DNA from: Jaapia argillacea MUCL 33604
Lineage: Eukaryota; Basidiomycota; Agaricomycetes; Jaapiales; Jaapiaceae
Reading direction: 5' to 3'
Assembly (NCBI GenBank): GCA_000697665.1
Contig: KL197742.1
Coordinates: forward strand, 169,986 to 224,927
Length of the DNA stretch: 54,942 nucleotides
The notes beneath the pieces are model-generated. The model was not told where the DNA came from. It ran no database searches and was given only the letters and a program-made list of their open reading frames with translations. This document shows positions 47,001-54,942 of this stretch, in pieces. Both the position numbers and the translations under genes were made by a program. Positions within the stretch are counted from its first letter, which is position 1, and every line of letters begins with the position of its first letter.

Positions 47001-47407
47001 TTGTGCATTCTTAGTGTTGCCAGTAGCAGCTTCTTGCATCTCCAGGGCTGATCCTGCAGCAGCGAGGCATCCCTGTAGGAGTACAATAATGTATTGGGTA
47101 AGTTTCGGCCCAACACATTACAATGCAGAGGGCTCCATCCCCCAGCTAATTTACTGTCCACAATGAAATGCCAATGGGAAAGTACATTATAATGCACTCT
47201 CCTCAGCAATATGCTGCTTGCTGAGCCACCCAAAAAGGAAAAAAAATGGAATGGGAAAAGAAAAAATGAAAACATACAGAGCTATCCAAAACATACACAA
47301 AATGGTGTACAAAAAAGATCAGCTGAAAGTGCAAAAATCAATGAAAAGGGCACTTGAAGTGGCTATAACATGGGGAGTAGGGGAATGGGATTAGCATGGG
47401 GAAAGAA
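44049..47407. other. AT-rich region of decayed repeats, no gene recognised
   Basis: Low-GC DNA with short ORFs only. Two stretches near 45990-46030 and 46125-46180 share a TTATTCCTATTTCTTTTGAT / TTTCCTGATTTTTTCCACAT-like theme and a CAAAATAGTACCAAAGTACC / CCAAACAGTGCCAAAGTGCC pair, an imperfect local repeat of about 120 bp. Minus readings at 47039-46728 and plus readings at 45257-45738 show no domain. It is probably transposon debris belonging to the adjacent LTR and KDZ elements. Confidence 0.4.
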
Positions 47408-49857
47408 TCAATGAAACAGGCACCTAATTGTCCAGTCCAGGGTCCTGCCACAGCCTGTTGTTGTTGTCAAAATCGTCTTTGAGAGCAGGTATGCCTTCAA
47501 GCAACATATTTTCTTCATCATCATCTTTGGCTTGACAATCCCTCTCTGTAATAACAGTTGAAGCCTTGGCTTGAATATTAGCTGCTCTCCATGCCTTCTC
47601 CCAGGCAAAGGCATGCCAGCGTTCGTAGTAGGCTTGCTCCAGGGCATATGCAATCAGGCCCTCCTTCAAATCAGGTGACATTGATGAATAAGGTTGGAAT
47701 ATTGAAGGGGAAGCTGATGCAGCTTGATGGGACAGGGGTTTGGCCAGCTCATGCTCTTGATGACACAGCACTTGCTTCTCCCACCATGATGCCCTCCATT
47801 CACAGTACTTGATTGCCTGCTGCATTTCCTCATCAAGAAGAGCAACCTCTTCCACCCAACATTCTGCATGTGTGTTAGCCTTGGCCCATTCAATGCAGAG
47901 AGTGAGATAGGTTTAGATCCAATGTCAGGCATCATCATGAAAGAGACATCAAAGATAACTTACCTTCACACATGTGGGGACCATCACCATCTTCCTCGTT
48001 GTACTTCCCCTCCAGCCATACCCACAAAAGCTCCCTGTAACCTTCTCCAGGCTTAATTGTATCACCCCCAAACTGAACACTGGTATTCTTAACCAATCTC
48101 TCGCCCTCCATACACTTTGTCTCCTTGATATCAGCTTCATCAAGCCCATGGACATCCTCCAGCCTCAAAACCTGCAATGTCTTCTCCCATGTCCCTGGCC
48201 CATGAAGAACCAAATAGGCAGATCAGGCACCTTGATACCTGCTAGCACTAGAGCTGATCTTGGACTCAACTCAACATGCTGCAGGCTCAGGTGTTTGCAA
48301 CCTGCCCTGTGATATTCCTAGTTTTGAACTTTGACAGATATGTGCACATGTGAAGATAGTTCCTGAGACTATGGAGGGCATTGACAGCCTCAGCATGACA
48401 AAGGCGAGCTTCTAAAGACACCAGGCTTGCAGAGCAACCTCTGGATCAAACGAGGGGTGATAGGCCTGAGGGTAGGTAGAGCTTCACATGTTCTGCACGA
48501 ATTGGCTTGTTTGACTGCAAAGAAATAGTTTCCACCTCTCGGATGGTCCCAATCCCAGGCACGTGAGTGGCTTGAAGATCGTAAAACCAGTCAACTTTTC
48601 ATTGAAGGGCAGTGTGATGATCTTGAAGTTCTGTGGCTTGGAGAGTAGTTGGGTGAGGATTAGCCTTGACATCTCTGCTCAGCACCTGTCTACTCCAACC
48701 TATCAGAAACGGAAGGATAAAAAGAGCCAGTGCTGTGGATGCAGCATCAACAGTCAGTCTGTTGCCAGCAGCCTCCTCATCCTGCATCACCATCTTCCGA
48801 ACCTCGGACAAAGTCATGGCTTGAATAAAAAGGTTAGCAATTTGTACATCCTCATAGCACTTATAATACGCACTGTCATTGGAAGTCTCATATGGGCATG
48901 GCTTTCAATGATCAGCCTCCCACTCTTCTAACATCTTTTCCCATCCTTCTAATTCCCTCAGACAATTGTGCTTGAGCTTGGCATTGAAGATCTTAAAGGT
49001 GGACTTATGCTTGATGGCCTTAGTTATGGCCTCGACAAGCAGCCTCAGAATGACTTTCTCTAAGCAATGTGGTTAGTGGATGTCATAGCAGAACTGAGAT
49101 AGACTTGCTCACCTATCCCAACTGTCTTGAGCTAGTTCATGAAAGCACAGAAGTTGATGATGTTGTCCTGATGGGAACCAGGACCCATTTCCTTCATGCT
49201 AGGTCCAGTGCCATTTAGCCATGCCCACAGCTGCTCTGTGCCTTCACTGTTTGATCATCCTACCCAATGTTGGAAGTTGAAGGAAAATGGTGCCTGACAC
49301 TTCTTTGCATGCCCTGCAAGATGGAACTTGTTCACAAGGAAGATGATGCAGTCTTTGGGAATGGGAAGGCAGATATACTTGGGGAGGGATTTCATCTGTT
49401 TGAAGAGGTTTTTCTTCCACTTGCACCTGATGTTGTATGAGTCTACAATCTCGATGGAGGGGTTGATACCTTGTAAGCTTGAACAAAAGACAAAATCAAT
49501 GTTACAGAAGCTGGATCAATCAATCAGTGAAGAAAGTACAAATCAGAGAAAACAATGCATACCACTCTCCCTTCTGTAAATCTGAAAACCCTGCTTCTCT
49601 CCATTGATCATGCTGACAGCTGACTCTGCATATGCCTGTTGAGTGGAGATCTTTTGTCTGCTTGGAAATGTCAAAGAACACAGAGGGTGGCACAAGTTTG
49701 AGGCTCCAAAGGTGGTGCAGGCCACAAGCAAGCACAGAGAAGCTGAAGATGCTTCGGAGCCATCAGGATACTGCAGCTGCAGAAGTCAATGTTCACTTGG
49801 TGAATGCTGTTCATATCAATGATGACAAAGTCCTTGTGTGGTGCCTTGGTGTAAAGT
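47408..49857 (-). pseudogene. KDZ (Kyakuja-Dileera-Zisupton) transposase remnant with CxC2-like region
   Basis: Read leftwards from 49857: KDFVIIDMNSIHQVNIDFCS (about 49841-49780) and HLQLLCACLWPATTFG match the CxC2-like cysteine-cluster region of basidiomycete KDZ transposases (family pattern GVHxVxVxFCxC...QLLRxRWFPAT). Next SIEIVDSYNIRCKWKKNLFK (about 49465-49405), KFHLAGHAKKCQAPFSFNFQ (49310-49250) and EQLWAWLNGTGPSMKEMGPG match the RNase-H-like catalytic region. C-terminal blocks are LEARLCHAEAVNALHSLRNY (about 48415-48355), a segment with GYRELLWVWLEGK, then after an intron VEEVALLDEEMQQAIKYCEW and a tail ending WQDPGLDN. Stops at 49255-49257 and 49132-49134 and the YDI-to-YNI change at a conserved Asp (codon 49432-49434) indicate inactivity. 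Sequence 5' of the CxC2 part is cut off by a truncated LTR. Confidence 0.8.
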
Positions 49858-50024
49858 GGAATCAGTAACCTGCCAGATGGGATATAGACTGAGAAGCTGA
49901 GTTAATATATCACAATGAGATATAAATAGAATGAGTCTGAGGGGAGGCACAATAAGATGAGATAAGGCATCCATGATAAGATAAGATAAAGAAAAATTGA
50001 AACAAGTATACAAAGTCACAACAC
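49857..50024 (-). mobile_element. Truncated LTR interrupting the KDZ transposase
   Basis: The minus-strand reading starts TGTTGTGACTTTG at 50024 and follows the solo LTR (ATCTTATCTTATC, CTCATTCTATTTATA, GGCAGGTTACTGATTCC) for about 168 bp, then stops abruptly where KDZ coding sequence begins. The right flank CCACACCCTCTTCTAAGCTG reads as a purine-rich AGAAGAGGGTGTGG tract on the minus strand, like the tract next to the LTR at 44049. The remaining two-thirds of the LTR is missing, so a deletion joined LTR to transposase sequence. Confidence 0.75.
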
Positions 50025-52141
50025 CACACCCTCTTCTAAGCTGAGGTTTGTCCTGAACCTCTACCTGATTCCCAGCCCAATCTTCTGTGGTTCCAATCTG
50101 TCTCGAGTACTTGACAATGTAGAAATTGCTGCCACACAGTGGCATCAGGGTATACTGGGGCGGAGGAAGGCAAAATGGGGTGTCAGGATGCCAATAGACA
50201 TTTTCCTTGTTCCATCCAGTGGATCCAAGCCCAACAGGCACTGTCCAACTTGAGTTTGCATTGTTGAATGTTCTTCTCAATGTAGATGCAGTGCTGGAAC
50301 TCCCTGTGGAGGGTGTGCTCCGAGATTGGGGTTGGCCGTGGTAGGGGTGAAACCGTGGGTATGGACCTAGGGGTGGCATGAGCAGGAGAGGATCAGATGA
50401 TAACAGAGGTTTGTCAGTGGCACTTGGAATCATTGGTGGTGATGTAGTGGGGGGGGGCATGCGGCCCACAGGTTGATTGATGATTGGGAAGGGGAGGGAA
50501 AGGGGATATTTGGGTTTTGTCCCCTTTTCTCCATGGTGCTGGTGGGGTTGGGCCAGATCTCTTTGGAGTTGGCTAGACTGGCTGGAGGCCACTTGTGTTT
50601 ACCACCTTCCGGTTTCCATTTGGTGGTGAGGCTGGGGGTGGAGTAGCAGATCTGGCTGGAGGGGCATTTGCCTAGTGAGGATGGGGTCAGTGGGGGTTGG
50701 ATGGGTATTGGGATTCCTCTGGTTCAGACAATGTGATGGAAGATATGGGCTGCAGGAAGGGGAGCAAGTTGGTGGATGATGAGGTGTCAACAGGAACGAG
50801 AGGTGGGGAGGTGTAATCAGCATGGCCATTCCACCCATTCATTTCCATATCCTCCAGGGGTTGGTAATCATAAGGATGGGGGAGTGGACAGGAGAGGCCA
50901 GGTAGTAGGAGGGGCTGCAGACCAGTGGTTGAATGTCTTCGAGGAGGGGGGTTGGGTTGAAGATGTCCCTAGTCTCATAGCTCATGCCGTTGGAGCAAAT
51001 GGTGGGGAGGAGAGGGTGTTGTTACGACTTCACATATCTGTTTCATTTTTTGATTATCTTATCTTATCTCAGACATCTTATCTGGTCTCATCGTGTCTTC
51101 TCTCAGGCTCATTCTATTTATACCCCACTGTACTATTATTAACTTGTCTTCTTGTTCTATACCCCTTTGGCAGGTTACTGATTCCCTGAACCTTCCACCT
51201 TATTCTCTACCTTTCTACCAGGCTCCCTTGTATTCCCCGAACGCTATTCTTGGTGCCTTCTATACCATTCTACTACGTTCCCCCTGCCTGGTCCTAGTAT
51301 ATAAGGCGCTCTCGCCCTCCTGTATTCCTTAAGCTTGTCCACTTGAACAATACAGCCTCTTAGCCTGTACCCTTCAACTGGTTCGCTCTCGTTCGTCATC
51401 CTCTACTGCCTCAACTCGTCGTAGCCTGAGTACTCAGTAAGCGAAGTATCCAAAGGACTTACAAGTCTTACTCGCTACCTTCACTAACGCTAAGGTGCTC
51501 GTAACAGGTGTAGGCTTTCAGGGTTGGCTTCAGTGTAATCAAGGGGGGCAAGGACAGGGGGTTGGTTGATGGTGATGATGGGGACAGGGAGTATAGGGCA
51601 GACTTGTCTTTGGACATGGCTGTTAGTCTCGAAGAAGTTGAGGGCACAGGGGCAGCCCATGCAGATCTGAACTTCCTCTGGCTGGTTGCATTTCCACTTA
51701 AGAATCCAGTTCTCGGTGTTGACCAGATGCACTTTGGTGAGGATCTCAGAGACAAGCTGGCACTTGCAGTACTTGATGTCTTTGTGTGTCATCACCTGAT
51801 GATCAACAGTGACATAGCAGGCAGGGGGTGCAGGGAGGTGGATTGGGGGCGATGATGCACACCTTTCCTGCAAGTGGATGGATGTCCCTCACCTGCGACA
51901 TAAACAGCTGGAACTCTTGGCTGTCTGGATCTGCAGTCTGGGGATCCTCCAACCGTTCCAGAGCCTCTGACGTGGATAAGAATTTCCAGACTGCAAATCC
52001 GAGGTGAGCCATGGTGTGCGATAGTGAAATAGTCGGCCATACGGTTATGTGTGATCTGTTTCTTGCTCGTTTGTGCCATGTTGGTGAGGAGAGGGGGTGG
52101 TCAAGTAAACTTTTTGCTAAGGAATGGGATTGATCCACCAA
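50025..52141 (-). pseudogene. Unrecognised Pro-rich gene, possible GRF-type zinc finger, split by solo LTR
   Basis: Minus-strand exon-like blocks from about 52141: a reading with WKFLSTSEALERLEDPQTAD (about 52000-51940), then KYCKCQLVSEILTKVHLVNT and, after about 20 residues, CPCALNFFE (about 51785-51630). The Cys pattern with a C-x-C start and a C...NFFE end resembles GRF zinc fingers, which bind nucleic acids; this is tentative. The frame runs to ESLH at about 51515, where the LTR at 51020-51506 intrudes. Without the LTR the frame continues (PLLPTICSNGMSYETRDIFN) to a stop near 50845. A further open minus reading from 50592 is Pro/Ser-rich and ends at the truncated LTR. Whether the last part is the same gene is unclear. 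Confidence 0.35.
51015..51511 (+). mobile_element. Solo LTR with 5-bp target duplication GGTGT
   Basis: The LTR occupies 51020-51506 (487 bp), starting TGTTACGACTTCAC and ending GGTGCTCGTAACA, so the ends are TGTTACGA/TCGTAACA inverted. The direct flanks 51015-51019 and 51507-51511 are both GGTGT. A TATATAAGG motif at about 51298-51306 and downstream AACAATACAGC suggest a U3 promoter in plus orientation. Removing the LTR and one GGTGT joins the minus-strand frame on both sides. The left flank is also purine-rich, so a 3' LTR next to a polypurine tract was considered, but the duplication favours a solo LTR. Confidence 0.85.
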
Positions 52142-52196
52142 TAAACATGCTTGTGACGCTTTAACTTAATAACACCCATGGATTATTGGCAGGTGT
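52142..52196. other. Short spacer
   Basis: No feature seen between the split gene and the TIR element. Confidence 0.3.
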
Positions 52197-52938
52197 ACAA
52201 CCAATTTAGAAAACCTTGCCTGCGTGTCGTGGAACACACAACAAAATCCAAAAATCCCAAAAAATGTAATAAATCCACTGCAGCCCTCAGAATTGACCTG
52301 GCATGATGAAGAGTGTTTTTCGGTATCTTAGACTACTGGAAAATCAGTACCCACATCAAAGAGCTTGTCCTGTATGACTCTCTTGCGGGAGATTGATGAG
52401 ATTGCAAATGCACATGGTGAGATGCCGTCCCTTGTTCTCGACGAGATTGCAGAGCAGCTTGCATGCTTCACGACCAATCACCTCAACCACCGCCCCTCAA
52501 CAGTAATCTCCAGGATCCGAGTCTAGGGTTCACCTACAAGGTACTCAAGTGCTCTGACCCTTAGCGAGTTGAAGCATCCTGAGCAGAGTCAAAGCGCTGA
52601 GGGTCACACAGAACTACATGGCAGAGCAGTGCATTTTATTTACGAATCTACCGAGGATGGGAAGACTCGCATTTGTCTCTACAAACTTGCTATGAACAAG
52701 CACCTGTAGGACTATCAGGAGTTCTCGAACTCGACACCAGAATCGGGATTGCGGTCAGTGAACTCAAGCTTGTTGTTGCTTGCTGAAGGGGCTACAGGCA
52801 TTATAGATACAGTATTGTAGAGAATAGAAGTAGAAAGTGTGTTCTTGAGGGTTTTTTTGGATTTTTTTGGGATTGTTGGGATTTAGAATTTTGACGCGCA
52901 TTGCGGGATATGCGGGCAAGGTTTTCTAAATCGGTTGC
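52197..52938. mobile_element. Probable aged DNA transposon with long degenerate TIRs
   Basis: The left end CAACCAATTTAGAAAACCTT then GCCTGCGTG is matched on the opposite strand at the right end by CAACCGATTTAGAAAACCTT then GCCCGCAT. Similarity continues inward for about 75 bp, including AATCCCAAAAAA. Immediately outside are TA (left) and CA (right), possibly a decayed TA duplication. Inside, a plus-strand reading near 52373-52500 (LREIDEIANAHGEMPSLVLD) is protein-like but has later stops and no recognised domain. At 742 bp it is likely a deletion derivative of a larger element. Confidence 0.5.
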
Positions 52939-53315
52939 ACTGGAAGACATACTTGATATGCCATGCAGGCCCCCGCAGGCCCTCAATGCGGAAGAAATCA
53001 TTATTATAGGAGGTGTGTCTCAGTCTCAAGCACCATGTTTCCTACTATACAGGTAGTGTATCTCTGACAAACGGTGTTGGCTAGCTGGCGTTCAGAGGTT
53101 TGTTACCTCTACCACCCATTCGAGCTACGGTGACTGTGGGGAGGTTCCAACAGTTGTCCTTAATATCTCAGAAGCTAGTACATTGTGCGAACATCCTCCT
53201 TGGATCGTTTATTATATACATGAGCCCCACCCGCCTGACTGAAGCTGGTAACCAATAGGGTAATGATCAGCAGGGTATCAAAACAGACATGGCGAGAATG
53301 AATATACTGAAGAGT
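52939..53315. other. Spacer, nothing recognised
   Basis: Mixed-composition DNA with only short ORFs. It contains the likely 3' flank of the next minus-strand ORF. Confidence 0.3.
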
Positions 53316-53762
53316 CTAACCCCTGGATGGGTCGGAGCCGTCCTCTTTCCTTTCAACGTAACCAATCCCCTGCCAAAGATGCAGTCTCTGTGTGATCCCA
53401 ACAAGGCTGTCACCAACCACCTCTGCATCGGCCAGACCATTCACGAGCATAGCAACACACTTAAGGATACCCTTAATCTTGCTTCTCTCATTAGCGATCC
53501 TCTCTGTCTCTTGGATATAAGAAGAGTGGAGGAACACCCTGGTCGTGTTGATCTGGTCGATTATGAATGAGAGTTCCTCCAACTGCCTGGAGTTGGTGCA
53601 CTGGAACCCAAGAAATGCAGGGAGCCAGTGTACCGAACAGTCGGCATCCTTCACGGCCATGAATTGAACATATTCACCACTGATAATCTCCTGGATTTCC
53701 TGTAACAGGTTAAACTTCCGGGTGCTCGACTCGAACTTTGCCAGAATCCCAGAGTAGGCCAC
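53316..53762 (-). CDS. Hypothetical ORF, 148 codons
   Basis: An open minus-strand reading that starts MAYSGILAKFESSTRKFNLL and ends YVERKEDGSDPSRG. It is helical and amphipathic by eye (LQEIQEIISGEYVQFMAVKD, RQLEELSFIIDQINTTRVFL) with no membrane segment or signal peptide. The family is not recognised. It sits directly beside the minisatellite, so it may be the last exon of a gene whose earlier exons were replaced by the array, or a retained host or transposon fragment. The uninterrupted length in AT/GC-balanced DNA and protein-like composition support real coding origin. Confidence 0.4.
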   Translation of the reverse strand: MAYSGILAKFESSTRKFNLLQEIQEIISGEYVQFMAVKDADCSVHWLPAFLGFQCTNSRQLEELSFIIDQINTTRVFLHSSYIQETERIANERSKIKGILKCVAMLVNGLADAEVVGDSLVGITQRLHLWQGIGYVERKEDGSDPSRG

Positions 53763-53784
53763 ACTGTTGAGTACTTTTATCCCC

Positions 53785-54942
53785 TATATAAGGGTATACC
53801 CAGGCTGTACAGATTGCCTATTTCATGGTCAACCCAGAGGCCACCCAGAGTACAGATGTAGTGTAGAATAGGGTGTACCCAGGTTACAGCCAGTCCCTAA
53901 AGCAGGGTATACCCAGTTGACTATGGAATACAAACTACACCTATCTGAGGGTGTAACCTGTCAGACATATTATACAGATATGACTTGGTCTAGGGCATAC
54001 CTAGTCAGGTGAGTCATACAGACTGTATTGATGAAAGGGTATACTAGGTATACACCCAATACTGCTACCACCTAGGTCAGGGCATACCTAGTCAGGTGGG
54101 ATATACATATTGTATCAACGGGAGGGCATACCCAATGGGCCCCTAATACTACTACCACCTGGATCAGGGCATACCTGGTCAGGTGAGGTATACATATTGT
54201 ATTGATGGGAGGGCATACCTGGTGGGCCCCTAATACTACTACTACCTGGATCACGGCATACCTGGTCAGGTGAGATATACAGACTGTACTGATGAAAGGG
54301 TAGACCTGGTGGGAAGCATCATACAAATTATACATACCCCAGGGTATAACTGGTTATGTAGCCAATACAGACTGTGCATACCCTAGGGCATACCTGGTCA
54401 TGTAGCCAATACAGATTGTACATATCCCAGGGTGTAACTGGTAGACTATTCAACACAGATTGTATGTACCCTACGGTGTAACTGGTTATCTAGCCAATAC
54501 AGATTGTACGTACCCCAGGGTGTACCTGGTTATGTAGCCAATACAGACTGTATGCACCCCAGAGAGTAACCGGTTGTGTGGCCAATACAGATTGTACATA
54601 CCCCAGGGTGTAGCCAGTTATGTAGCCAATACAGATTGTACGTACCTCAGGGTGTACCCAGTTATGTAGCCTATACAGACTGTACTTATCCCAAGGTGTA
54701 CCTGGTTATGTGGCCAATACAGATTGTACATACCCTAGGGTGTAGCCGGTTATGTAGCCAATACAGATTGTATGTACCACAGGGTGTACCCAGCATACAA
54801 CCCAATACAGATTGTACATACCCCAGGGTGTACCCAGTTATGTAGCCAATACAGATTGTACATACCCCAGGGTGTAGCCAGTTATGTAGCCAATACAGAT
54901 TGTACGTACCCTAGGGTGTACCCAGTTAGGTAGCCTATACAG
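53785..54942. repeat. 44-bp minisatellite with an 87-bp higher-order region, runs off right edge
   Basis: From about 54340 to the end, units of 44 bp follow TACCCCAGGGTGTAGCCAGT then TATGTAGCCAATACAGATTG-TACG; GCCAATACAG positions at 54361, 54405 and 54493 differ by 44 or 88. Between about 54071 and 54330 the period is 87 bp (CCTAGGTCAG/CCTGGATCAG/CCTGGATCAC at 54071, 54158 and 54245), roughly two basic units fused and diverged. The leftmost part is degenerate. Because 87 is a multiple of three, the minus strand gives a spurious ORF with a 29-residue repeat. The array continues beyond the window. Confidence 0.95.

Noticed and set aside
51020-51506. 3' LTR of an intact plus-strand retrotransposon lying at 50-51 kb
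   Set aside because: The left flank is purine-rich like a polypurine tract, but both sides carry GGTGT and no gag-pol or matching 5' LTR in the same orientation was found.
54072-54335. ORF with three 29-residue repeats
   Set aside because: The repeat equals the 87-bp satellite period, so the ORF is a product of the array and not a supported gene.
53785-54942. Possible CRISPR array at the right end
   Set aside because: The whole 44-bp unit is repeated with no unique spacers, and the window is eukaryotic. It is a minisatellite.
1-54942. tRNA, rRNA or telomere repeats
   Set aside because: No cloverleaf with a GGTTCRANNCC-type arm, no rRNA-like conserved stretch and no TTAGGG tract was recognised by eye; a tRNA scan would be needed to exclude them fully.

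Overview
This window looks like a repeat-rich, rearranged stretch of a filamentous basidiomycete genome, most likely an agaricomycete. The evidence is short (about 50-65 bp) GT-AG introns, a TPR-CHAT gene family with the LTPDGHPDKPG-type repeat typical of mushrooms and their relatives, a KDZ-type transposase remnant, and GC-rich genic DNA next to AT-rich transposon DNA. No bacterial-style operons, rRNA or tRNA genes were recognised.

Layout. 1-3.4 kb: N-terminal half of a UDP-glucose:glycoprotein glucosyltransferase (UGGT) on the minus strand, running off the left edge. 3.6-5.4 kb: an inverted repeat pair with a TA-inserted MITE between the arms. 5.5-7.5 kb: a fragment resembling an NADH:flavin oxidoreductase, then unrecognised DNA. 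7.5-18.26 kb: segment A, a TPR-CHAT gene copy broken by four DNA-transposon-like insertions, one nested in another. 18.9-22 kb: a second, more decayed UGGT fragment. 22.4-34.3 kb: decayed gene fragments, namely two copies of an unrecognised sequence X, a PIP5K (Mss4-like) pseudogene, two copies of an unrecognised sequence Y and two RTA1-like membrane-protein pseudogenes. 34.3-36.8 kb: low-complexity, partly repetitive DNA. 36.8-43.1 kb: segment B, a paralogue of segment A carrying an apparently intact seven-exon TPR-CHAT gene (1590 codons before the stop by my splice model). 43.6-52.9 kb: AT-rich transposon territory with three LTR copies of one family (one a solo LTR with a 5-bp target duplication), a KDZ transposase pseudogene and a probable TIR element. 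53.8 kb to the right edge: a 44-bp minisatellite with an 87-bp higher-order region.

The genes do not form a pathway. The main story is the pair of TPR-CHAT paralogues. Copy B keeps an open frame, canonical splice sites, the CHAT His and Cys, and 17 repeat units on an exact 135-bp register. Copy A has stops, deletions, a lost splice acceptor and four insertions. Three insertion sites can be reconstructed to the base because the TPR repeat or paralogue B gives the empty site. UGGT-like fragments lie to the left of both TPR-CHAT copies, so the window may be a decayed tandem duplication of a UGGT-to-TPR-CHAT block. All calls come from reading the sequence by eye; frameshifts in the gene fragments could be real decay or, in part, assembly indels.
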